From Bacillus sp. SA1-12 (GTDB lineage Bacteria > Bacillota > Bacilli > Bacillales > Bacillaceae), in NCBI RefSeq assembly GCF_000981385.1, contig NZ_LATZ01000005.1:62001-126000 (forward strand): a stretch of 64,000 nucleotides of DNA, written 5' to 3'. Positions 15,992 to 26,767 of this stretch are shown in pieces (position 1 is the first letter of the stretch; every line of letters begins with the position of its first letter). The notes beneath the pieces are model-generated. The model was not told the DNA's origin. It was given only the letters and a program-made list of their open reading frames with translations, and searched no databases. The position numbers were made by a program, and so were the translations under genes.

Positions 15992-16792
15992 ATGACAAAT
16001 CTATTTGTAAGCAGGTCCTTAGATGAAATTCGTTTCTGGTCAAGGATTATGAAGGAGCATGCTTTATTTTTAAGCTTAGGATTTGACCATGACGATGACA
16101 GGATGCTGGTGGAGGAAGCGAAACAATTTATTGCTTTATTTGAAAGGATTGAACAGCAGCTTAGCGGGTTTTCAGCAGATTCGGACCCTGATCAAATCCG
16201 ACAGTTTAATAATCGGGTTTATCAGGCAGTTGTTGCCATTTGGGCTTATAAACGAAAGGTACTTGGCCTCATTTTACGTTGTGAAATCAGATCAAATAAC
16301 TTTGCCTTATTAGTTGATCATGTTAGTCGGGAAGCAGCTTATTTTGCAAATCGTTTAAAGGAATTAAATGAGGGCAAGCTGAAGCCTTTGCCTGAAGCCA
16401 TCATTAAAGAAAATGTCTTCTTTCTTAAAATTATGGCTGACCATGCCAAGTTTATTGGCCATCTTCTTGATCCTTCTGAAAGAAAATTAGTTGAGCAAGC
16501 CCGTGAGTTTAGCCATGATTTTGACCAGCTATTATATCAAGCAATTGATTTAGACTCCATGCGCCCACAATCGGAAACAGCTCCACTCTTAGATCAATTC
16601 CTGGATCAAAACCGGGTTTCGGTCGTTTCTTTACGTGATTTTAAAAAGACAGCAAGAGACTTAATTGAGGCATGCAGGATTAAAAGCAATATACATCCTC
16701 TGCTTGCTGACCATACATTCCGTGAAGCTTCGAGATTTCTTGAAATCATTGATATGTTTGAAGCACATCTTACACAACAGCAGGGTCAATAG
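15992..16792 (+). CDS. DUF2935 protein (duplicated four-helix bundle)
   Basis: 266 aa, all helical. Two homologous halves: RSLDEIRFWSRIMKEHALFL (about residues 8-27) mirrors IIKENVFFLKIMADHAKFIG (about 145-164), and CEIRSNNFALLVDHVSREA mirrors CRIKSNIHPLLADHTFREA. The repeated E, H and D positions suggest a ferritin-like metal site, as proposed for DUF2935, but no activity is established. ATG 15992 is chosen because GGGGTGGGAGG precedes it immediately; ATGs at 15953 and 15959 have none. Stands alone. Confidence 0.8.
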   Translation: MTNLFVSRSLDEIRFWSRIMKEHALFLSLGFDHDDDRMLVEEAKQFIALFERIEQQLSGFSADSDPDQIRQFNNRVYQAVVAIWAYKRKVLGLILRCEIRSNNFALLVDHVSREAAYFANRLKELNEGKLKPLPEAIIKENVFFLKIMADHAKFIGHLLDPSERKLVEQAREFSHDFDQLLYQAIDLDSMRPQSETAPLLDQFLDQNRVSVVSLRDFKKTARDLIEACRIKSNIHPLLADHTFREASRFLEIIDMFEAHLTQQQGQ

Positions 16793-16807
16793 AATAGAAT
16801 CATAGGT

Positions 16808-16844
16808 AAAAACCGGCCTCTCCGCTTTTAGAAAGGCCGGTTTT
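16808..16844. terminator. Bidirectional terminator between DUF2935 and NmrA-type genes
   Basis: Stem AAAACCGGCCT/AGGCCGGTTTT flanked by A and T runs; serves two convergent genes. Confidence 0.8.
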
Positions 16845-16857
16845 AGGTTGTGTACCA

Positions 16858-17730
16858 TTATTTTATTTGTGAGATTTCCTTTACAATTAGCGGCAGGGCT
16901 TTGCTGATTGGCGTAGCTGGACGTCCGATAAGCTTTTCGAAATCATGGCTTTCAATTTCCAAGGCACCAGCCCGAATCCCTTTTTGGATGTCTACAAGAA
17001 ACGGAAGAAGGAATTCAGGTACTCCTGCACCTTTCATGATGTCTGCATAAACAGCATCATCAACCTGCTGTACAGGGACTTCCTTACCCAATACTTTGCC
17101 GAGAGCAGATGCAAATTCTTCTTGTGTCATTGGCTTGCCAGATAGTTCGTAGATGGTATTTTCATGTCCCGTTCCGGATAATACGGCTGCCGCAGCCTCT
17201 GCATAATCTTGCTGCAGTGCCCAGCCTACCTTGCCGCTCCCCGCAGATGTCACCCAAGGGGCTCCCTCAAGGACACCTTGAATGCTTGAGATTTCATTTT
17301 CCAAGTACCAGTTATTACGCAAGAAGGAATAAGGAATGCCTGTTTTCAAAATGGCCTCCTCGGCCGCAATGTGCGGCGGGGCAAGGAACATCGTGCTTTC
17401 ACTTGCATTCCCGATACTTGTATAAGCTATGAATTTTACCCCGGCACGCTCTGCAGCTGCTACTGCATCCGTATGCTGTCTGATTCTTGTTTCATTGTCC
17501 CCATCAGCAGATATAATGAGCAAGCGGTCAATACCAGCAAAGGCTGAATCCAGTGTATCAGGACGGTCAAAATCTCCTTGGCGAACTTCTACACCTTGAA
17601 CGCGAAATCCTTCTGCCTTCTCTGGATTGCGCACACTGACAGCAAGTTGATTCGCTGGTACTGTTTTTAACAGCGTCTCTACTATTTTCGTTCCCAATTT
17701 TCCTGTTGCACCTGTTACAAGCATTTTCAT
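16858..17730 (-). CDS. NmrA/QorB-type NAD(P)H-dependent oxidoreductase
   Basis: 290 aa atypical SDR. Rossmann motif LVTGATGKLGTKIVE at the N-terminus, then RQGDFDRPDTLDSAFAGIDRLLIISAD, typical of YtfG/QorB quinone oxidoreductases and NmrA-like NADP sensors. The classical YxxxK catalytic pair is not obvious. ATG at 17730 with GGAGGAA 6 nt upstream; the TTG five codons earlier lies in that site. Divergent from an Rrf2-type regulator with a palindrome in the shared promoter, so quinone or aldehyde stress induction is likely (inference). Confidence 0.85.
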   Translation of the reverse strand: MKMLVTGATGKLGTKIVETLLKTVPANQLAVSVRNPEKAEGFRVQGVEVRQGDFDRPDTLDSAFAGIDRLLIISADGDNETRIRQHTDAVAAAERAGVKFIAYTSIGNASESTMFLAPPHIAAEEAILKTGIPYSFLRNNWYLENEISSIQGVLEGAPWVTSAGSGKVGWALQQDYAEAAAAVLSGTGHENTIYELSGKPMTQEEFASALGKVLGKEVPVQQVDDAVYADIMKGAGVPEFLLPFLVDIQKGIRAGALEIESHDFEKLIGRPATPISKALPLIVKEISQIK

Positions 17731-17773
17731 TATCCATTCCTCCAATATCTTTTTTATGATTATCCTTTGAATC

Positions 17774-17814
17774 GGTTGTAACTTTTTCGATTACCTGTAA
17801 CCATAATAGTTACA
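17774..17814. promoter_or_regulatory. Palindromic operator in the divergent oxidoreductase/Rrf2 promoter
   Basis: TGTAAC (17796-17801), 7 nt, GTTACA (17809-17814), a perfect inverted repeat. A third TGTAAC half-site is at 17777-17782. Likely target of the neighbouring Rrf2-type regulator (inference). Confidence 0.5.
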
Positions 17815-17926
17815 TTTAACGTTTTTGTCAACACTTCTGTTAATTTTGAGCTTCACTTTAAGGTATAATACATTTGCAATAGAATGAAATACATGATAAA
17901 ACGTTTAGCATAGGTAGGTGATTGGC

Positions 17927-18364
17927 ATGTCGATAAGCAGCAGATTTTCTGTTGGAATTCACATCCTTGCTCTTTTGGAGATAAATAAAGAAGGAATAAA
18001 CTCATCCGACTATTTAGCTGGAAGTGTAAACACAAATCCAGCTGTCATTAGAAAAATTATGGGGATGCTAAAAAAAGAAGGGTTAGTTGAAGTACATCCT
18101 GGTATTGCCGGAGCTAAACTAGCCAGAGACTTGTCTCATATTACATTGCTAGACGTGTATAAAGCCGTTAATGTTGTAAAAGAAAAGGAATTGTTTAGTG
18201 TACATGAGGAACCAAATCCCGCTTGCCCTGTTGGAAGAAACATCCAAGATACAATAGAGCCCCTATTGACAACCGCTCAATTGGCATTAGAGAAATCATT
18301 GAAAAGTGTTACCCTTGAAGAAGTGGTAAAGGATCTTGTTGAAAAGGAAAAAGCTGATCAATAA
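17927..18364 (+). CDS. Rrf2-family transcriptional regulator (YwnA-like)
   Basis: 145 aa. Winged helix at the N-terminus (SRFSVGIHILALLEINKE, then SVNTNPAVIRKIMGMLKKEGLVEVHPG as recognition and wing), followed by the dimerisation helix. Unlike IscR and NsrR it lacks the three-cysteine cluster: only one Cys (PNPACPVGRNIQ, about residue 104) is present, so a thiol redox switch is possible. ATG 17927 follows AGGTGAT by 5 nt. Divergent from the NmrA-type gene it presumably controls. Confidence 0.88.
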   Translation: MSISSRFSVGIHILALLEINKEGINSSDYLAGSVNTNPAVIRKIMGMLKKEGLVEVHPGIAGAKLARDLSHITLLDVYKAVNVVKEKELFSVHEEPNPACPVGRNIQDTIEPLLTTAQLALEKSLKSVTLEEVVKDLVEKEKADQ

Positions 18365-18395
18365 AAAATCTTCGTTTTCTACTCCTTAAAAGAAA

Positions 18396-18427
18396 GTACC
18401 ATCTCAAACCTTGGTTTGAAATGGTAC
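18396..18427 (+). terminator. Hairpin after the Rrf2-type gene
   Basis: Stem GTACCATCTCAAACC/GGTTTGAAATGGTAC (one mismatch) with a tiny loop, but no T run follows, so termination is less certain. Confidence 0.45.
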
Positions 18428-18531
18428 CTGATTTGGACTAGATTCACTTTATCTTCTATTCTAGTAAAAATGGCAGTATGACCTAGATGTTAGGTTTTAA
18501 ATCGATTCAATACTCTCTTTATGAAAGAGGT

Positions 18532-19308
18532 TTACTCAGCATGTATTTTTTGCTTTTCACTCTTTTCTTTATTCAAGAACCAGCCTGCTGCTGCAATTCC
18601 AATTAAGACAGTGTAGAAGATAAGCTTCCACTCTTTTGAATGGGCAAATTCATATGAAATAACTCCGACATCTGGATGTCCTAAGGTTAAGACTGCAAGC
18701 TTTACACCAACCCAGCCGACAATCGCAAATGCAGCAATTTCAAGACCTGGTCTCTCATTGAGCAGCTTTACAAAGAAGTTAGCAGCAAAACGCATGATGA
18801 TCAAGCCAATGATTCCTCCTGCAAAAATGACGAGGAACTTTCCGCCATCCATTCCGCCAATCTGCGGAAGATTTGTGTTCGGCAATGTCACCGCGAGGGC
18901 TACAGCAGCTAAGATCGAGTCAATCGCAAACGCAATGTCTGCCAATTCTACTTTGATAACCGTTCCCCAAAAGCCCGCCTTCTTTTTTTCTTTTTCTGCG
19001 TGGTTTTCATCCTTCTTTTTAAGGAGAGTTTTCCTCAAAATATGATTGATAGCGATAAATAACAAATATAACGCACCTATTGCTTGAACTTGCCACACGC
19101 CGACAAGAAATGAAATGATAAATAATGAAGCAAATCGGAAGACAAAGGCACCTGCAAGTCCGTAAAAGAGTGCTCGTTTTCTTTCCTTTTCAGGAAGATG
19201 CTTCACCATAATGGCTAATACTAATGCATTATCCGCAGCCAGCAATCCTTCGAGGGCCACCAATAGTAACAATACCCATCCATATTCAAATAACATAGAA
19301 AGTTCCAA
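18532..19308 (-). CDS. ykoY: TerC-family manganese exporter (YkoY/MeeY-like)
   Basis: 258 aa membrane protein, about seven helices. TTG at 19308 is the likely start: AAAGGAGG stands 8 nt upstream and the resulting MELSMLFEYGWVLLLLVALE matches YkoY. The longer frame from 19356 has no site. TerC signatures EGLLAADNALVLAIMVKHLP and VELADIAFAIDSILAAVALA carry the paired acidic residues. Bacillus TerC proteins (MeeF, MeeY) export Mn or metallate secreted proteins. A yybP-ykoY Mn riboswitch with two terminators precedes it, so expression should rise with manganese. Confidence 0.92.
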   Translation of the reverse strand: MELSMLFEYGWVLLLLVALEGLLAADNALVLAIMVKHLPEKERKRALFYGLAGAFVFRFASLFIISFLVGVWQVQAIGALYLLFIAINHILRKTLLKKKDENHAEKEKKKAGFWGTVIKVELADIAFAIDSILAAVALAVTLPNTNLPQIGGMDGGKFLVIFAGGIIGLIIMRFAANFFVKLLNERPGLEIAAFAIVGWVGVKLAVLTLGHPDVGVISYEFAHSKEWKLIFYTVLIGIAAAGWFLNKEKSEKQKIHAE

Positions 19309-19510
19309 TAAATAATCCTCCTTTAATTTCAATAGTAATGTTTCCTGGTTAACCAATAATGACTGTCTTGAAAGCCGAAAAAAATCCTTTGAGTTTGAGT
19401 TAGTCCCACTGAGCCCTAATTTGACACCAGCCTAAGTTAAACCATTTACTATGAATCAACACATACTCTTTTCATTTGTCTTCTCTCCTTCATTTAAGTC
19501 CTCCATCAGA

Positions 19511-19680
19511 GCATAAAAAAACCTTTGCCAAATATGGCAAAGGTTTTTAAGACAATAAAAGACCTTTACCAATGGCAAAGGTCTTGCTAACAACAAATTC
19601 GTTGCCAACAAAGCCGAGAGATTTGAAACCTCTGAAATGACGACTTTGCTGTAAAAGCTACTCCCCTTTAGGAGAACGAT
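19511..19680 (-). ncRNA. yybP-ykoY manganese riboswitch with two tandem terminators
   Basis: On the minus strand the aptamer starts near 19675 with CTCCTAAAGGGGAGTAGC, continues through GCTGTAAAAG/CAGCAAAG-type pairing and AGAGGTTT...CTCTCGG, and closes near 19585. The GGGGAGTAG core is the signature of the Mn-sensing yybP-ykoY class. Two intrinsic terminators follow: GACCTTT/AAAGGTC (19561-19583, TTTTATT after) and ACCTTTGCCA/TGGCAAAGGT (19521-19544, seven T after). Both share the CCTTTGCC arm. The leader ends about 200 nt before the ykoY start; the stretch 19309-19510 shows nothing else recognisable, and 19681-19911 holds only AT-rich promoter sequence. Confidence 0.88.
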
Positions 19681-19911
19681 ATAAATTTATATTTTTAATA
19701 TAATGAACAAACCGTAATGTTGTCAATTACTTTTTTAAAGGCTTTCCTGCAGCTGGAACATCTCCTTAACCACGAAAAATCCACCTTGAGACATTTCATT
19801 TTTACTGTAGCAGCAGCAAAAGAAGGATTTGTATGAAATTTCCAATACAAATGTTTTGAAAAGTCCGAAAATGGATAGTATAATAGAAAAAAGGTCTAGG
19901 AGTTGATTTTT

Positions 19912-20106
19912 ATGGAAAAGAATTTGCTTCATTCACCAAACACTGAAGGTAACGTGACGGATGCCCTATTAGCTGAAATGGTGTTAGACAAAGCTCTGCT
20001 TGATTTCCGAAAAGAAACGATCCAAAAGAAAATCGACGAATCCTTGCGAGACAAAAACAAACATGAATTTTTACGATTAACAGAGGAATTAAAGAGTATA
20101 TCTTAA
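19912..20106 (+). CDS. IDEAL-domain small protein
   Basis: 64 aa from the ATG at 19912 (AGGAG 9 nt upstream). The C-terminal half ALLDFRKETIQKKIDESL then LRLTEELKSI is the IDEAL domain, a short Firmicutes helical motif of unknown role, often found alone or on adaptor-like proteins (ComK/MecA-type systems). Single gene with its own terminator; nothing odd. Confidence 0.8.
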   Translation: MEKNLLHSPNTEGNVTDALLAEMVLDKALLDFRKETIQKKIDESLRDKNKHEFLRLTEELKSIS

Positions 20107-20124
20107 ATCATCATAACATATAGG

Positions 20125-20161
20125 AGCCCTTATCTAACTTGATTTTAGATAGGGGCTTTTT
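20125..20161 (+). terminator. Terminator of the IDEAL gene
   Basis: Stem AGCCCTTATCTAA/TTAGATAGGGGCT followed by TTTTT. Confidence 0.85.
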
Positions 20162-20216
20162 GTTTGGTTATTATCGGTTAGACATGATTAGGGAACTAAG
20201 CGGCTCCATTATTGTG

Positions 20217-20370
20217 GTGATTCGATTATTGTGATTTGTGATTCAATCTTTCCATTCGTGGTTCAATCACTGCCTTTTTTCTGCTCATCTCGCGGCAAGT
20301 GATTCAATTATCGGCGTGTCATGCAATTTCCTCTGCGTTATTCGCATATCCCCGTTCAAGATTCACTCCC
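20217..20370. repeat. Short-period (~20 nt) degenerate tandem repeat, phrase GTGATTCAAT
   Basis: Phrase copies at 20217, 20238, 20258, 20299, 20318, 20337 and about 20358, spaced 19-21 nt (one double step of 41). Core GTGATTCAATTAT. It shares the phrase ATTCAATTAT with 6490-6625. It fills the gap between the IDEAL gene and lacZ, apart from the two terminators. Confidence 0.6.
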
Positions 20371-20403
20371 TTGATCCAATCCCCTAATCCCATCAATCCA
20401 ATT

Positions 20404-20432
20404 AAAAAAACCCCTTCCAATCAAGGAAGAGG
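20404..20432 (-). terminator. Terminator after lacZ
   Basis: Minus strand: CCTCTTCC/GGAAGGGG with 6-nt loop, then seven T. Confidence 0.8.
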
Positions 20433-20447
20433 TCAATTTCATATCAC

Positions 20448-23471
<3,024 letters not shown>

Positions 23472-23560
23472 TTATTGAATTGGCTTCATGTTATTTTTGT
23501 CACAAAGAAGGAGGTGACGAAAAATAATCAGTCCCCTCACTTCTTTGTCCTTATGTTAAA

Positions 23561-24385
23561 TTACTTCACAGATCCCATCATTCCTGCTACAAAGTGCTTT
23601 TGCATTAAGAAGAAGATCAGTGCGGTTGGGAGTGTTGCAATAACAAGTGCCATCATAATGATTCCGTAATCTGGTGAATAGCTTGAGCCCAGATTCGAAA
23701 TCAGCAATGGAATGGTCATTTTATCTGGTGATTGAAGCACTACCAACGGCCATAAATAGTTATTCCAGCTCGCCATAAAGGTAATGATCGCTGCGGCTGC
23801 ATATGTTGTTTTCATCGTCGGCACATAAATGCGGAAGAAAACACCAAGCTCGCTTAATCCGTCAATTCGCCCTGCTTCTACAAGCTCTTTCGGGAACATC
23901 TTCGTGTTTTGCCGGAAGAAAAAGATTAAAAATGCGGTTGTCATTGTTGGTAAAACAACAGCTGACAACGTATTGATCCCAATCGCCGGCATGGTTTGAG
24001 AAATCGAACCAAACATGCGGTATAACGGTACCATCAATGATGCAAATGGAATCATCATGGACAGCAATAAGATCGTAAACACAACATCCTTTGCTTTGCT
24101 TTTATAGATTTCAAATCCGTATCCCGCTAATGATGCAATCAGCATAGATAAGATCGTTGTTGTAATGGAAATTTTAGCCGAATTTGCAAGAGCTGTCATA
24201 AGATCAACACTATTTAATAGCGCAGTTAAGTTCTCAATTGTGTGTGCTCCGGGAAGCAGTCTGCCTCTAGTTACATCAACAGATTGATTCGTTGCGCTGA
24301 TGACCATCCAAAAGAGCGGAAACACTGAGATGATGGCTGCAATGGTTAAAAAAACATACATAAAGATTCGTTTCAATTTAATCAT
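23561..24385 (-). CDS. Carbohydrate ABC transporter permease (MalG/GanQ type)
   Basis: 275 aa CUT1 inner-membrane subunit: six helices, with the EAA loop VEAGRIDGLSELGVFFRIYVP (about residues 185-205) that docks the ATPase. ATG at 24385 follows AGGTGAT and overlaps the previous permease stop by 8 nt, so the two are coupled. No ATPase gene is present in the cluster, as usual for Bacillus CUT1 systems that share MsmX. Confidence 0.93.
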   Translation of the reverse strand: MIKLKRIFMYVFLTIAAIISVFPLFWMVISATNQSVDVTRGRLLPGAHTIENLTALLNSVDLMTALANSAKISITTTILSMLIASLAGYGFEIYKSKAKDVVFTILLLSMMIPFASLMVPLYRMFGSISQTMPAIGINTLSAVVLPTMTTAFLIFFFRQNTKMFPKELVEAGRIDGLSELGVFFRIYVPTMKTTYAAAAIITFMASWNNYLWPLVVLQSPDKMTIPLLISNLGSSYSPDYGIIMMALVIATLPTALIFFLMQKHFVAGMMGSVK

Positions 24386-25253
24386 TTCGATCACCTGCCA
24401 CTTTAAATTGAATAATAGAGAGAAGGACGATCATAATTACAATAAAGTAAGAAACGGTCGCGGCATATCCAAAGTCTGGCGTATATTTAAACGACAGATT
24501 GTAAATGTATTGCGAAATCGTTGTCGTCGCATCACCAGGTCCGCCTTTTGTAATATTCATTACTTCATCAAACAATTGCAGCGTTCCGATCGTTGATGTG
24601 ATCGATGTGAACAAGATAATTGGCTTTAACATCGGGATTGTAATCTTGAAAAATTGATGCCAAGCGGAAGCGCCATCAATTTTTGCTGCTTCATAAATCG
24701 ATTGATCGACGTTTTGAAGAGCCGATAAATAAAAGATCATATTATACCCAGTCCAGCGCCATGTAATCGCCAGAATAATCGTGACCTTCGCCCAGAACGG
24801 ATCACCCAGCCAGTTTATCGCCTCTGGAATAAAGCCAACTTTTAGCAGTAACGTATTCACTAATCCTTCAGGTGCAAATAAATATTTAAAAATAACGGAA
24901 TAACCGACAAGCGATGTCACAGCAGGCAAGAAGATTGCCGTTCTGTAAATCCCCTTCCATTTTAACGTGCGGTCATTTAATAGTACGGATAAAAACAACG
25001 CCAAAACAATCATAATTGGCACTTGAATAATGAGATAAATAAAGGTGTTTTTTACAGCGGTAATAAAAGTAGAATCAGTCAAAAGACGTTGATAATTTTG
25101 AATGCCAACAAACTGTAAATTCGTTCCCGCCCCAGATTGGAACGATAAAATAAGGGCCTGTATCATTGGATAAAAGTAAAATGCACAAATCATGATGACT
25201 GAAATTCCAATGAATGACCAACCAATGACTGTATGTTTCAGTTTACTGCTCAT
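24378..25253 (-). CDS. Carbohydrate ABC transporter permease (MalF/GanP type)
   Basis: 291 aa CUT1 subunit with six helices and the EAA loop IYEAAKIDGASAWHQFFKITIP (about 190-211). ATG at 25253 with GGGAGTGA upstream. Lies between the binding protein and MalG-type gene; preceded by a stable intercistronic hairpin that may set the excess of binding protein over permease. Confidence 0.93.
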   Translation of the reverse strand: MSSKLKHTVIGWSFIGISVIMICAFYFYPMIQALILSFQSGAGTNLQFVGIQNYQRLLTDSTFITAVKNTFIYLIIQVPIMIVLALFLSVLLNDRTLKWKGIYRTAIFLPAVTSLVGYSVIFKYLFAPEGLVNTLLLKVGFIPEAINWLGDPFWAKVTIILAITWRWTGYNMIFYLSALQNVDQSIYEAAKIDGASAWHQFFKITIPMLKPIILFTSITSTIGTLQLFDEVMNITKGGPGDATTTISQYIYNLSFKYTPDFGYAATVSYFIVIMIVLLSIIQFKVAGDRND

Positions 25254-25279
25254 CTATTTCACTCCCTGTTAAGAAATGA

Positions 25280-25320
25280 ACATCCCCGTTCTTAAGCTTG
25301 TTTTACCAGAACGGGGATGT
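25280..25320 (-). other. Intercistronic hairpin between binding protein and permease genes
   Basis: Perfect 13-bp stem ACATCCCCGTTCT/AGAACGGGGATGT with a 15-nt loop and no T run. Typical of a 3' stabiliser or partial attenuator that raises binding-protein mRNA. Confidence 0.65.
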
Positions 25321-25330
25321 ATTTAATTCC

Positions 25331-26620
25331 TTATTTAAGCTGTGCTTCTGCTTGTGCTTGAGCATCCTTCAGCACATCATCAATGTCTTTCCCATTTAGG
25401 TAGTTTTGCATCTCAACTTTTAAAATATCTTCAACAGCATACGTGTGCATACCGTAATTCAATCCCTTGATTTCTTCTGTCCATTTTGCAAAATCTGACA
25501 CAATCTTTTGACCGCCGAAGAACTCATCTGCTGCTTTGTATTCCTCAGTTTCTGCAGCCGGCTTGTACGTTCCGATTGCACCAATTTCAGTCACAAGTCG
25601 TTTGTAAAGCTCTTCATTGGAACCAAATGTTTTTCCTAAGAAATCAGCTGCTTTCTCAGCATTTGGGCCATTTAAAACGTACCATGAGCTTCCGCCAAGA
25701 TTTGAAGCGTTTACAGCACCTTCTGCTGATAATTTAGGAATTGGAACAACAGCCCATTTACCTGATTGAGATGCTTCTGCTTTTACAGAAGGTGTAATCC
25801 AGTTTCCTGTTGGAATCGATGCCACATCTCCGTTGTTAAAGCTTGCAACAAACTGACTCCAGTCAGAGTTTGGTTTCACAATATCTGCATCGACCATTTC
25901 TTTGTAGATGCCAAATGCTTCTTTAATATCTTCGTTGCCAGCAAGAGTCGGTGTTACACCATCTTCTCCTAAGTACCAAGAACCTGCTGTTTGAATCATG
26001 ACACGGATAAAGCCAAGATCGTTCGGGTCAATTGTAAGCATATGCTTTCCAGTTGCTTCTTTTACTTTTTTACCGATTTCAATATATTCCTTCCAAGTAA
26101 TACCCTGAAGGTCTTCAACTGTATATCCTGCCTCTTGAAGATAATCTGTACGTACATAAAGACCTGTTACACCAGTATCAAATGGTAAGCCGTATTGTTT
26201 TCCGTCTATACTTGTTGCCGTTACTTTATACTCAGCAAAATCATCTTTATTGAAAACATCTGTTAATTCATAAAACGAATCTGGGTACGCTTTCAAAAAG
26301 CTTTGTGCGCGATAATCTTCAATTAAAACAATCGAAGGAAGTCCATTTGTTGTTCCAGAGCTTAAGCCTGTATTTAATTTTTGGACAATATCCTGTTGCG
26401 CATTTTCCACAATATTAATTTTGACATCTGGATTTTCTTTCTCATAAATTTCTTTTGCAACCTCTAATGCCGCAATATTAAATTTTGGGTCCCATGCCCA
26501 AATTGTCACTTCATTGCTTTCTGCTCCTCCCTTGTCACCTGTTGTATCAGACTCATTTGGTGATGTACAAGCAGATAAAAAGAAAATAGCTGCTACCAAT
26601 AGTAGTAATACCTTTTTCAT
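25331..26620 (-). CDS. Sugar ABC transporter substrate-binding lipoprotein
   Basis: 429 aa, SBP_bac_1 family. ATG at 26620 has GGGGGA 8 nt upstream; the frame open further upstream lacks a signal. Lipobox FFLSAC with Cys at about residue 18, then the binding-protein core (VTIWAWDPKFNIAALE, then SGTTNGLPSIVLIEDYRAQ). Anchored outside the membrane to deliver oligosaccharides to the two permeases. A terminator-like hairpin and a cre-like site lie upstream, so it probably has its own promoter apart from yesMN. Substrate inferred as beta-galacto-oligosaccharide from the linked GH2 enzyme. Confidence 0.92.
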   Translation of the reverse strand: MKKVLLLLVAAIFFLSACTSPNESDTTGDKGGAESNEVTIWAWDPKFNIAALEVAKEIYEKENPDVKINIVENAQQDIVQKLNTGLSSGTTNGLPSIVLIEDYRAQSFLKAYPDSFYELTDVFNKDDFAEYKVTATSIDGKQYGLPFDTGVTGLYVRTDYLQEAGYTVEDLQGITWKEYIEIGKKVKEATGKHMLTIDPNDLGFIRVMIQTAGSWYLGEDGVTPTLAGNEDIKEAFGIYKEMVDADIVKPNSDWSQFVASFNNGDVASIPTGNWITPSVKAEASQSGKWAVVPIPKLSAEGAVNASNLGGSSWYVLNGPNAEKAADFLGKTFGSNEELYKRLVTEIGAIGTYKPAAETEEYKAADEFFGGQKIVSDFAKWTEEIKGLNYGMHTYAVEDILKVEMQNYLNGKDIDDVLKDAQAQAEAQLK

Positions 26621-26635
26621 TTGTGTTTCCCCCTT

Positions 26636-26704
26636 ATTTGTAAGCGTTTCATTTCTTAAATTAATCATAGCACTCAAGAAAAAAAGACCGTTAGAACGAT
26701 CTTT
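26636..26704 (-). promoter_or_regulatory. Upstream region of the sugar-binding protein gene: cre-like site and terminator-like hairpin
   Basis: A cre-like sequence TGAAACGCTTACA (minus strand, 26651-26639), one base shorter than the CcpA consensus, lies just before the ribosome site. Upstream at 26704-26683 a short stem AAAGATCGTT/AACGGTCTTT followed by T7 could end the yesNM transcript. Both calls rest on consensus only. Confidence 0.45.
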
Positions 26705-26767
26705 ATATAGTTTTATCAATTTATTTGGTTTTTACTATAATCTTCGCCATTATCATTGGTATTATTT

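Noticed and set aside
19735..19932. 65-codon minus-strand ORF upstream of the IDEAL gene
   Set aside because: Covers the IDEAL gene promoter and start; poor composition and no ribosome site.
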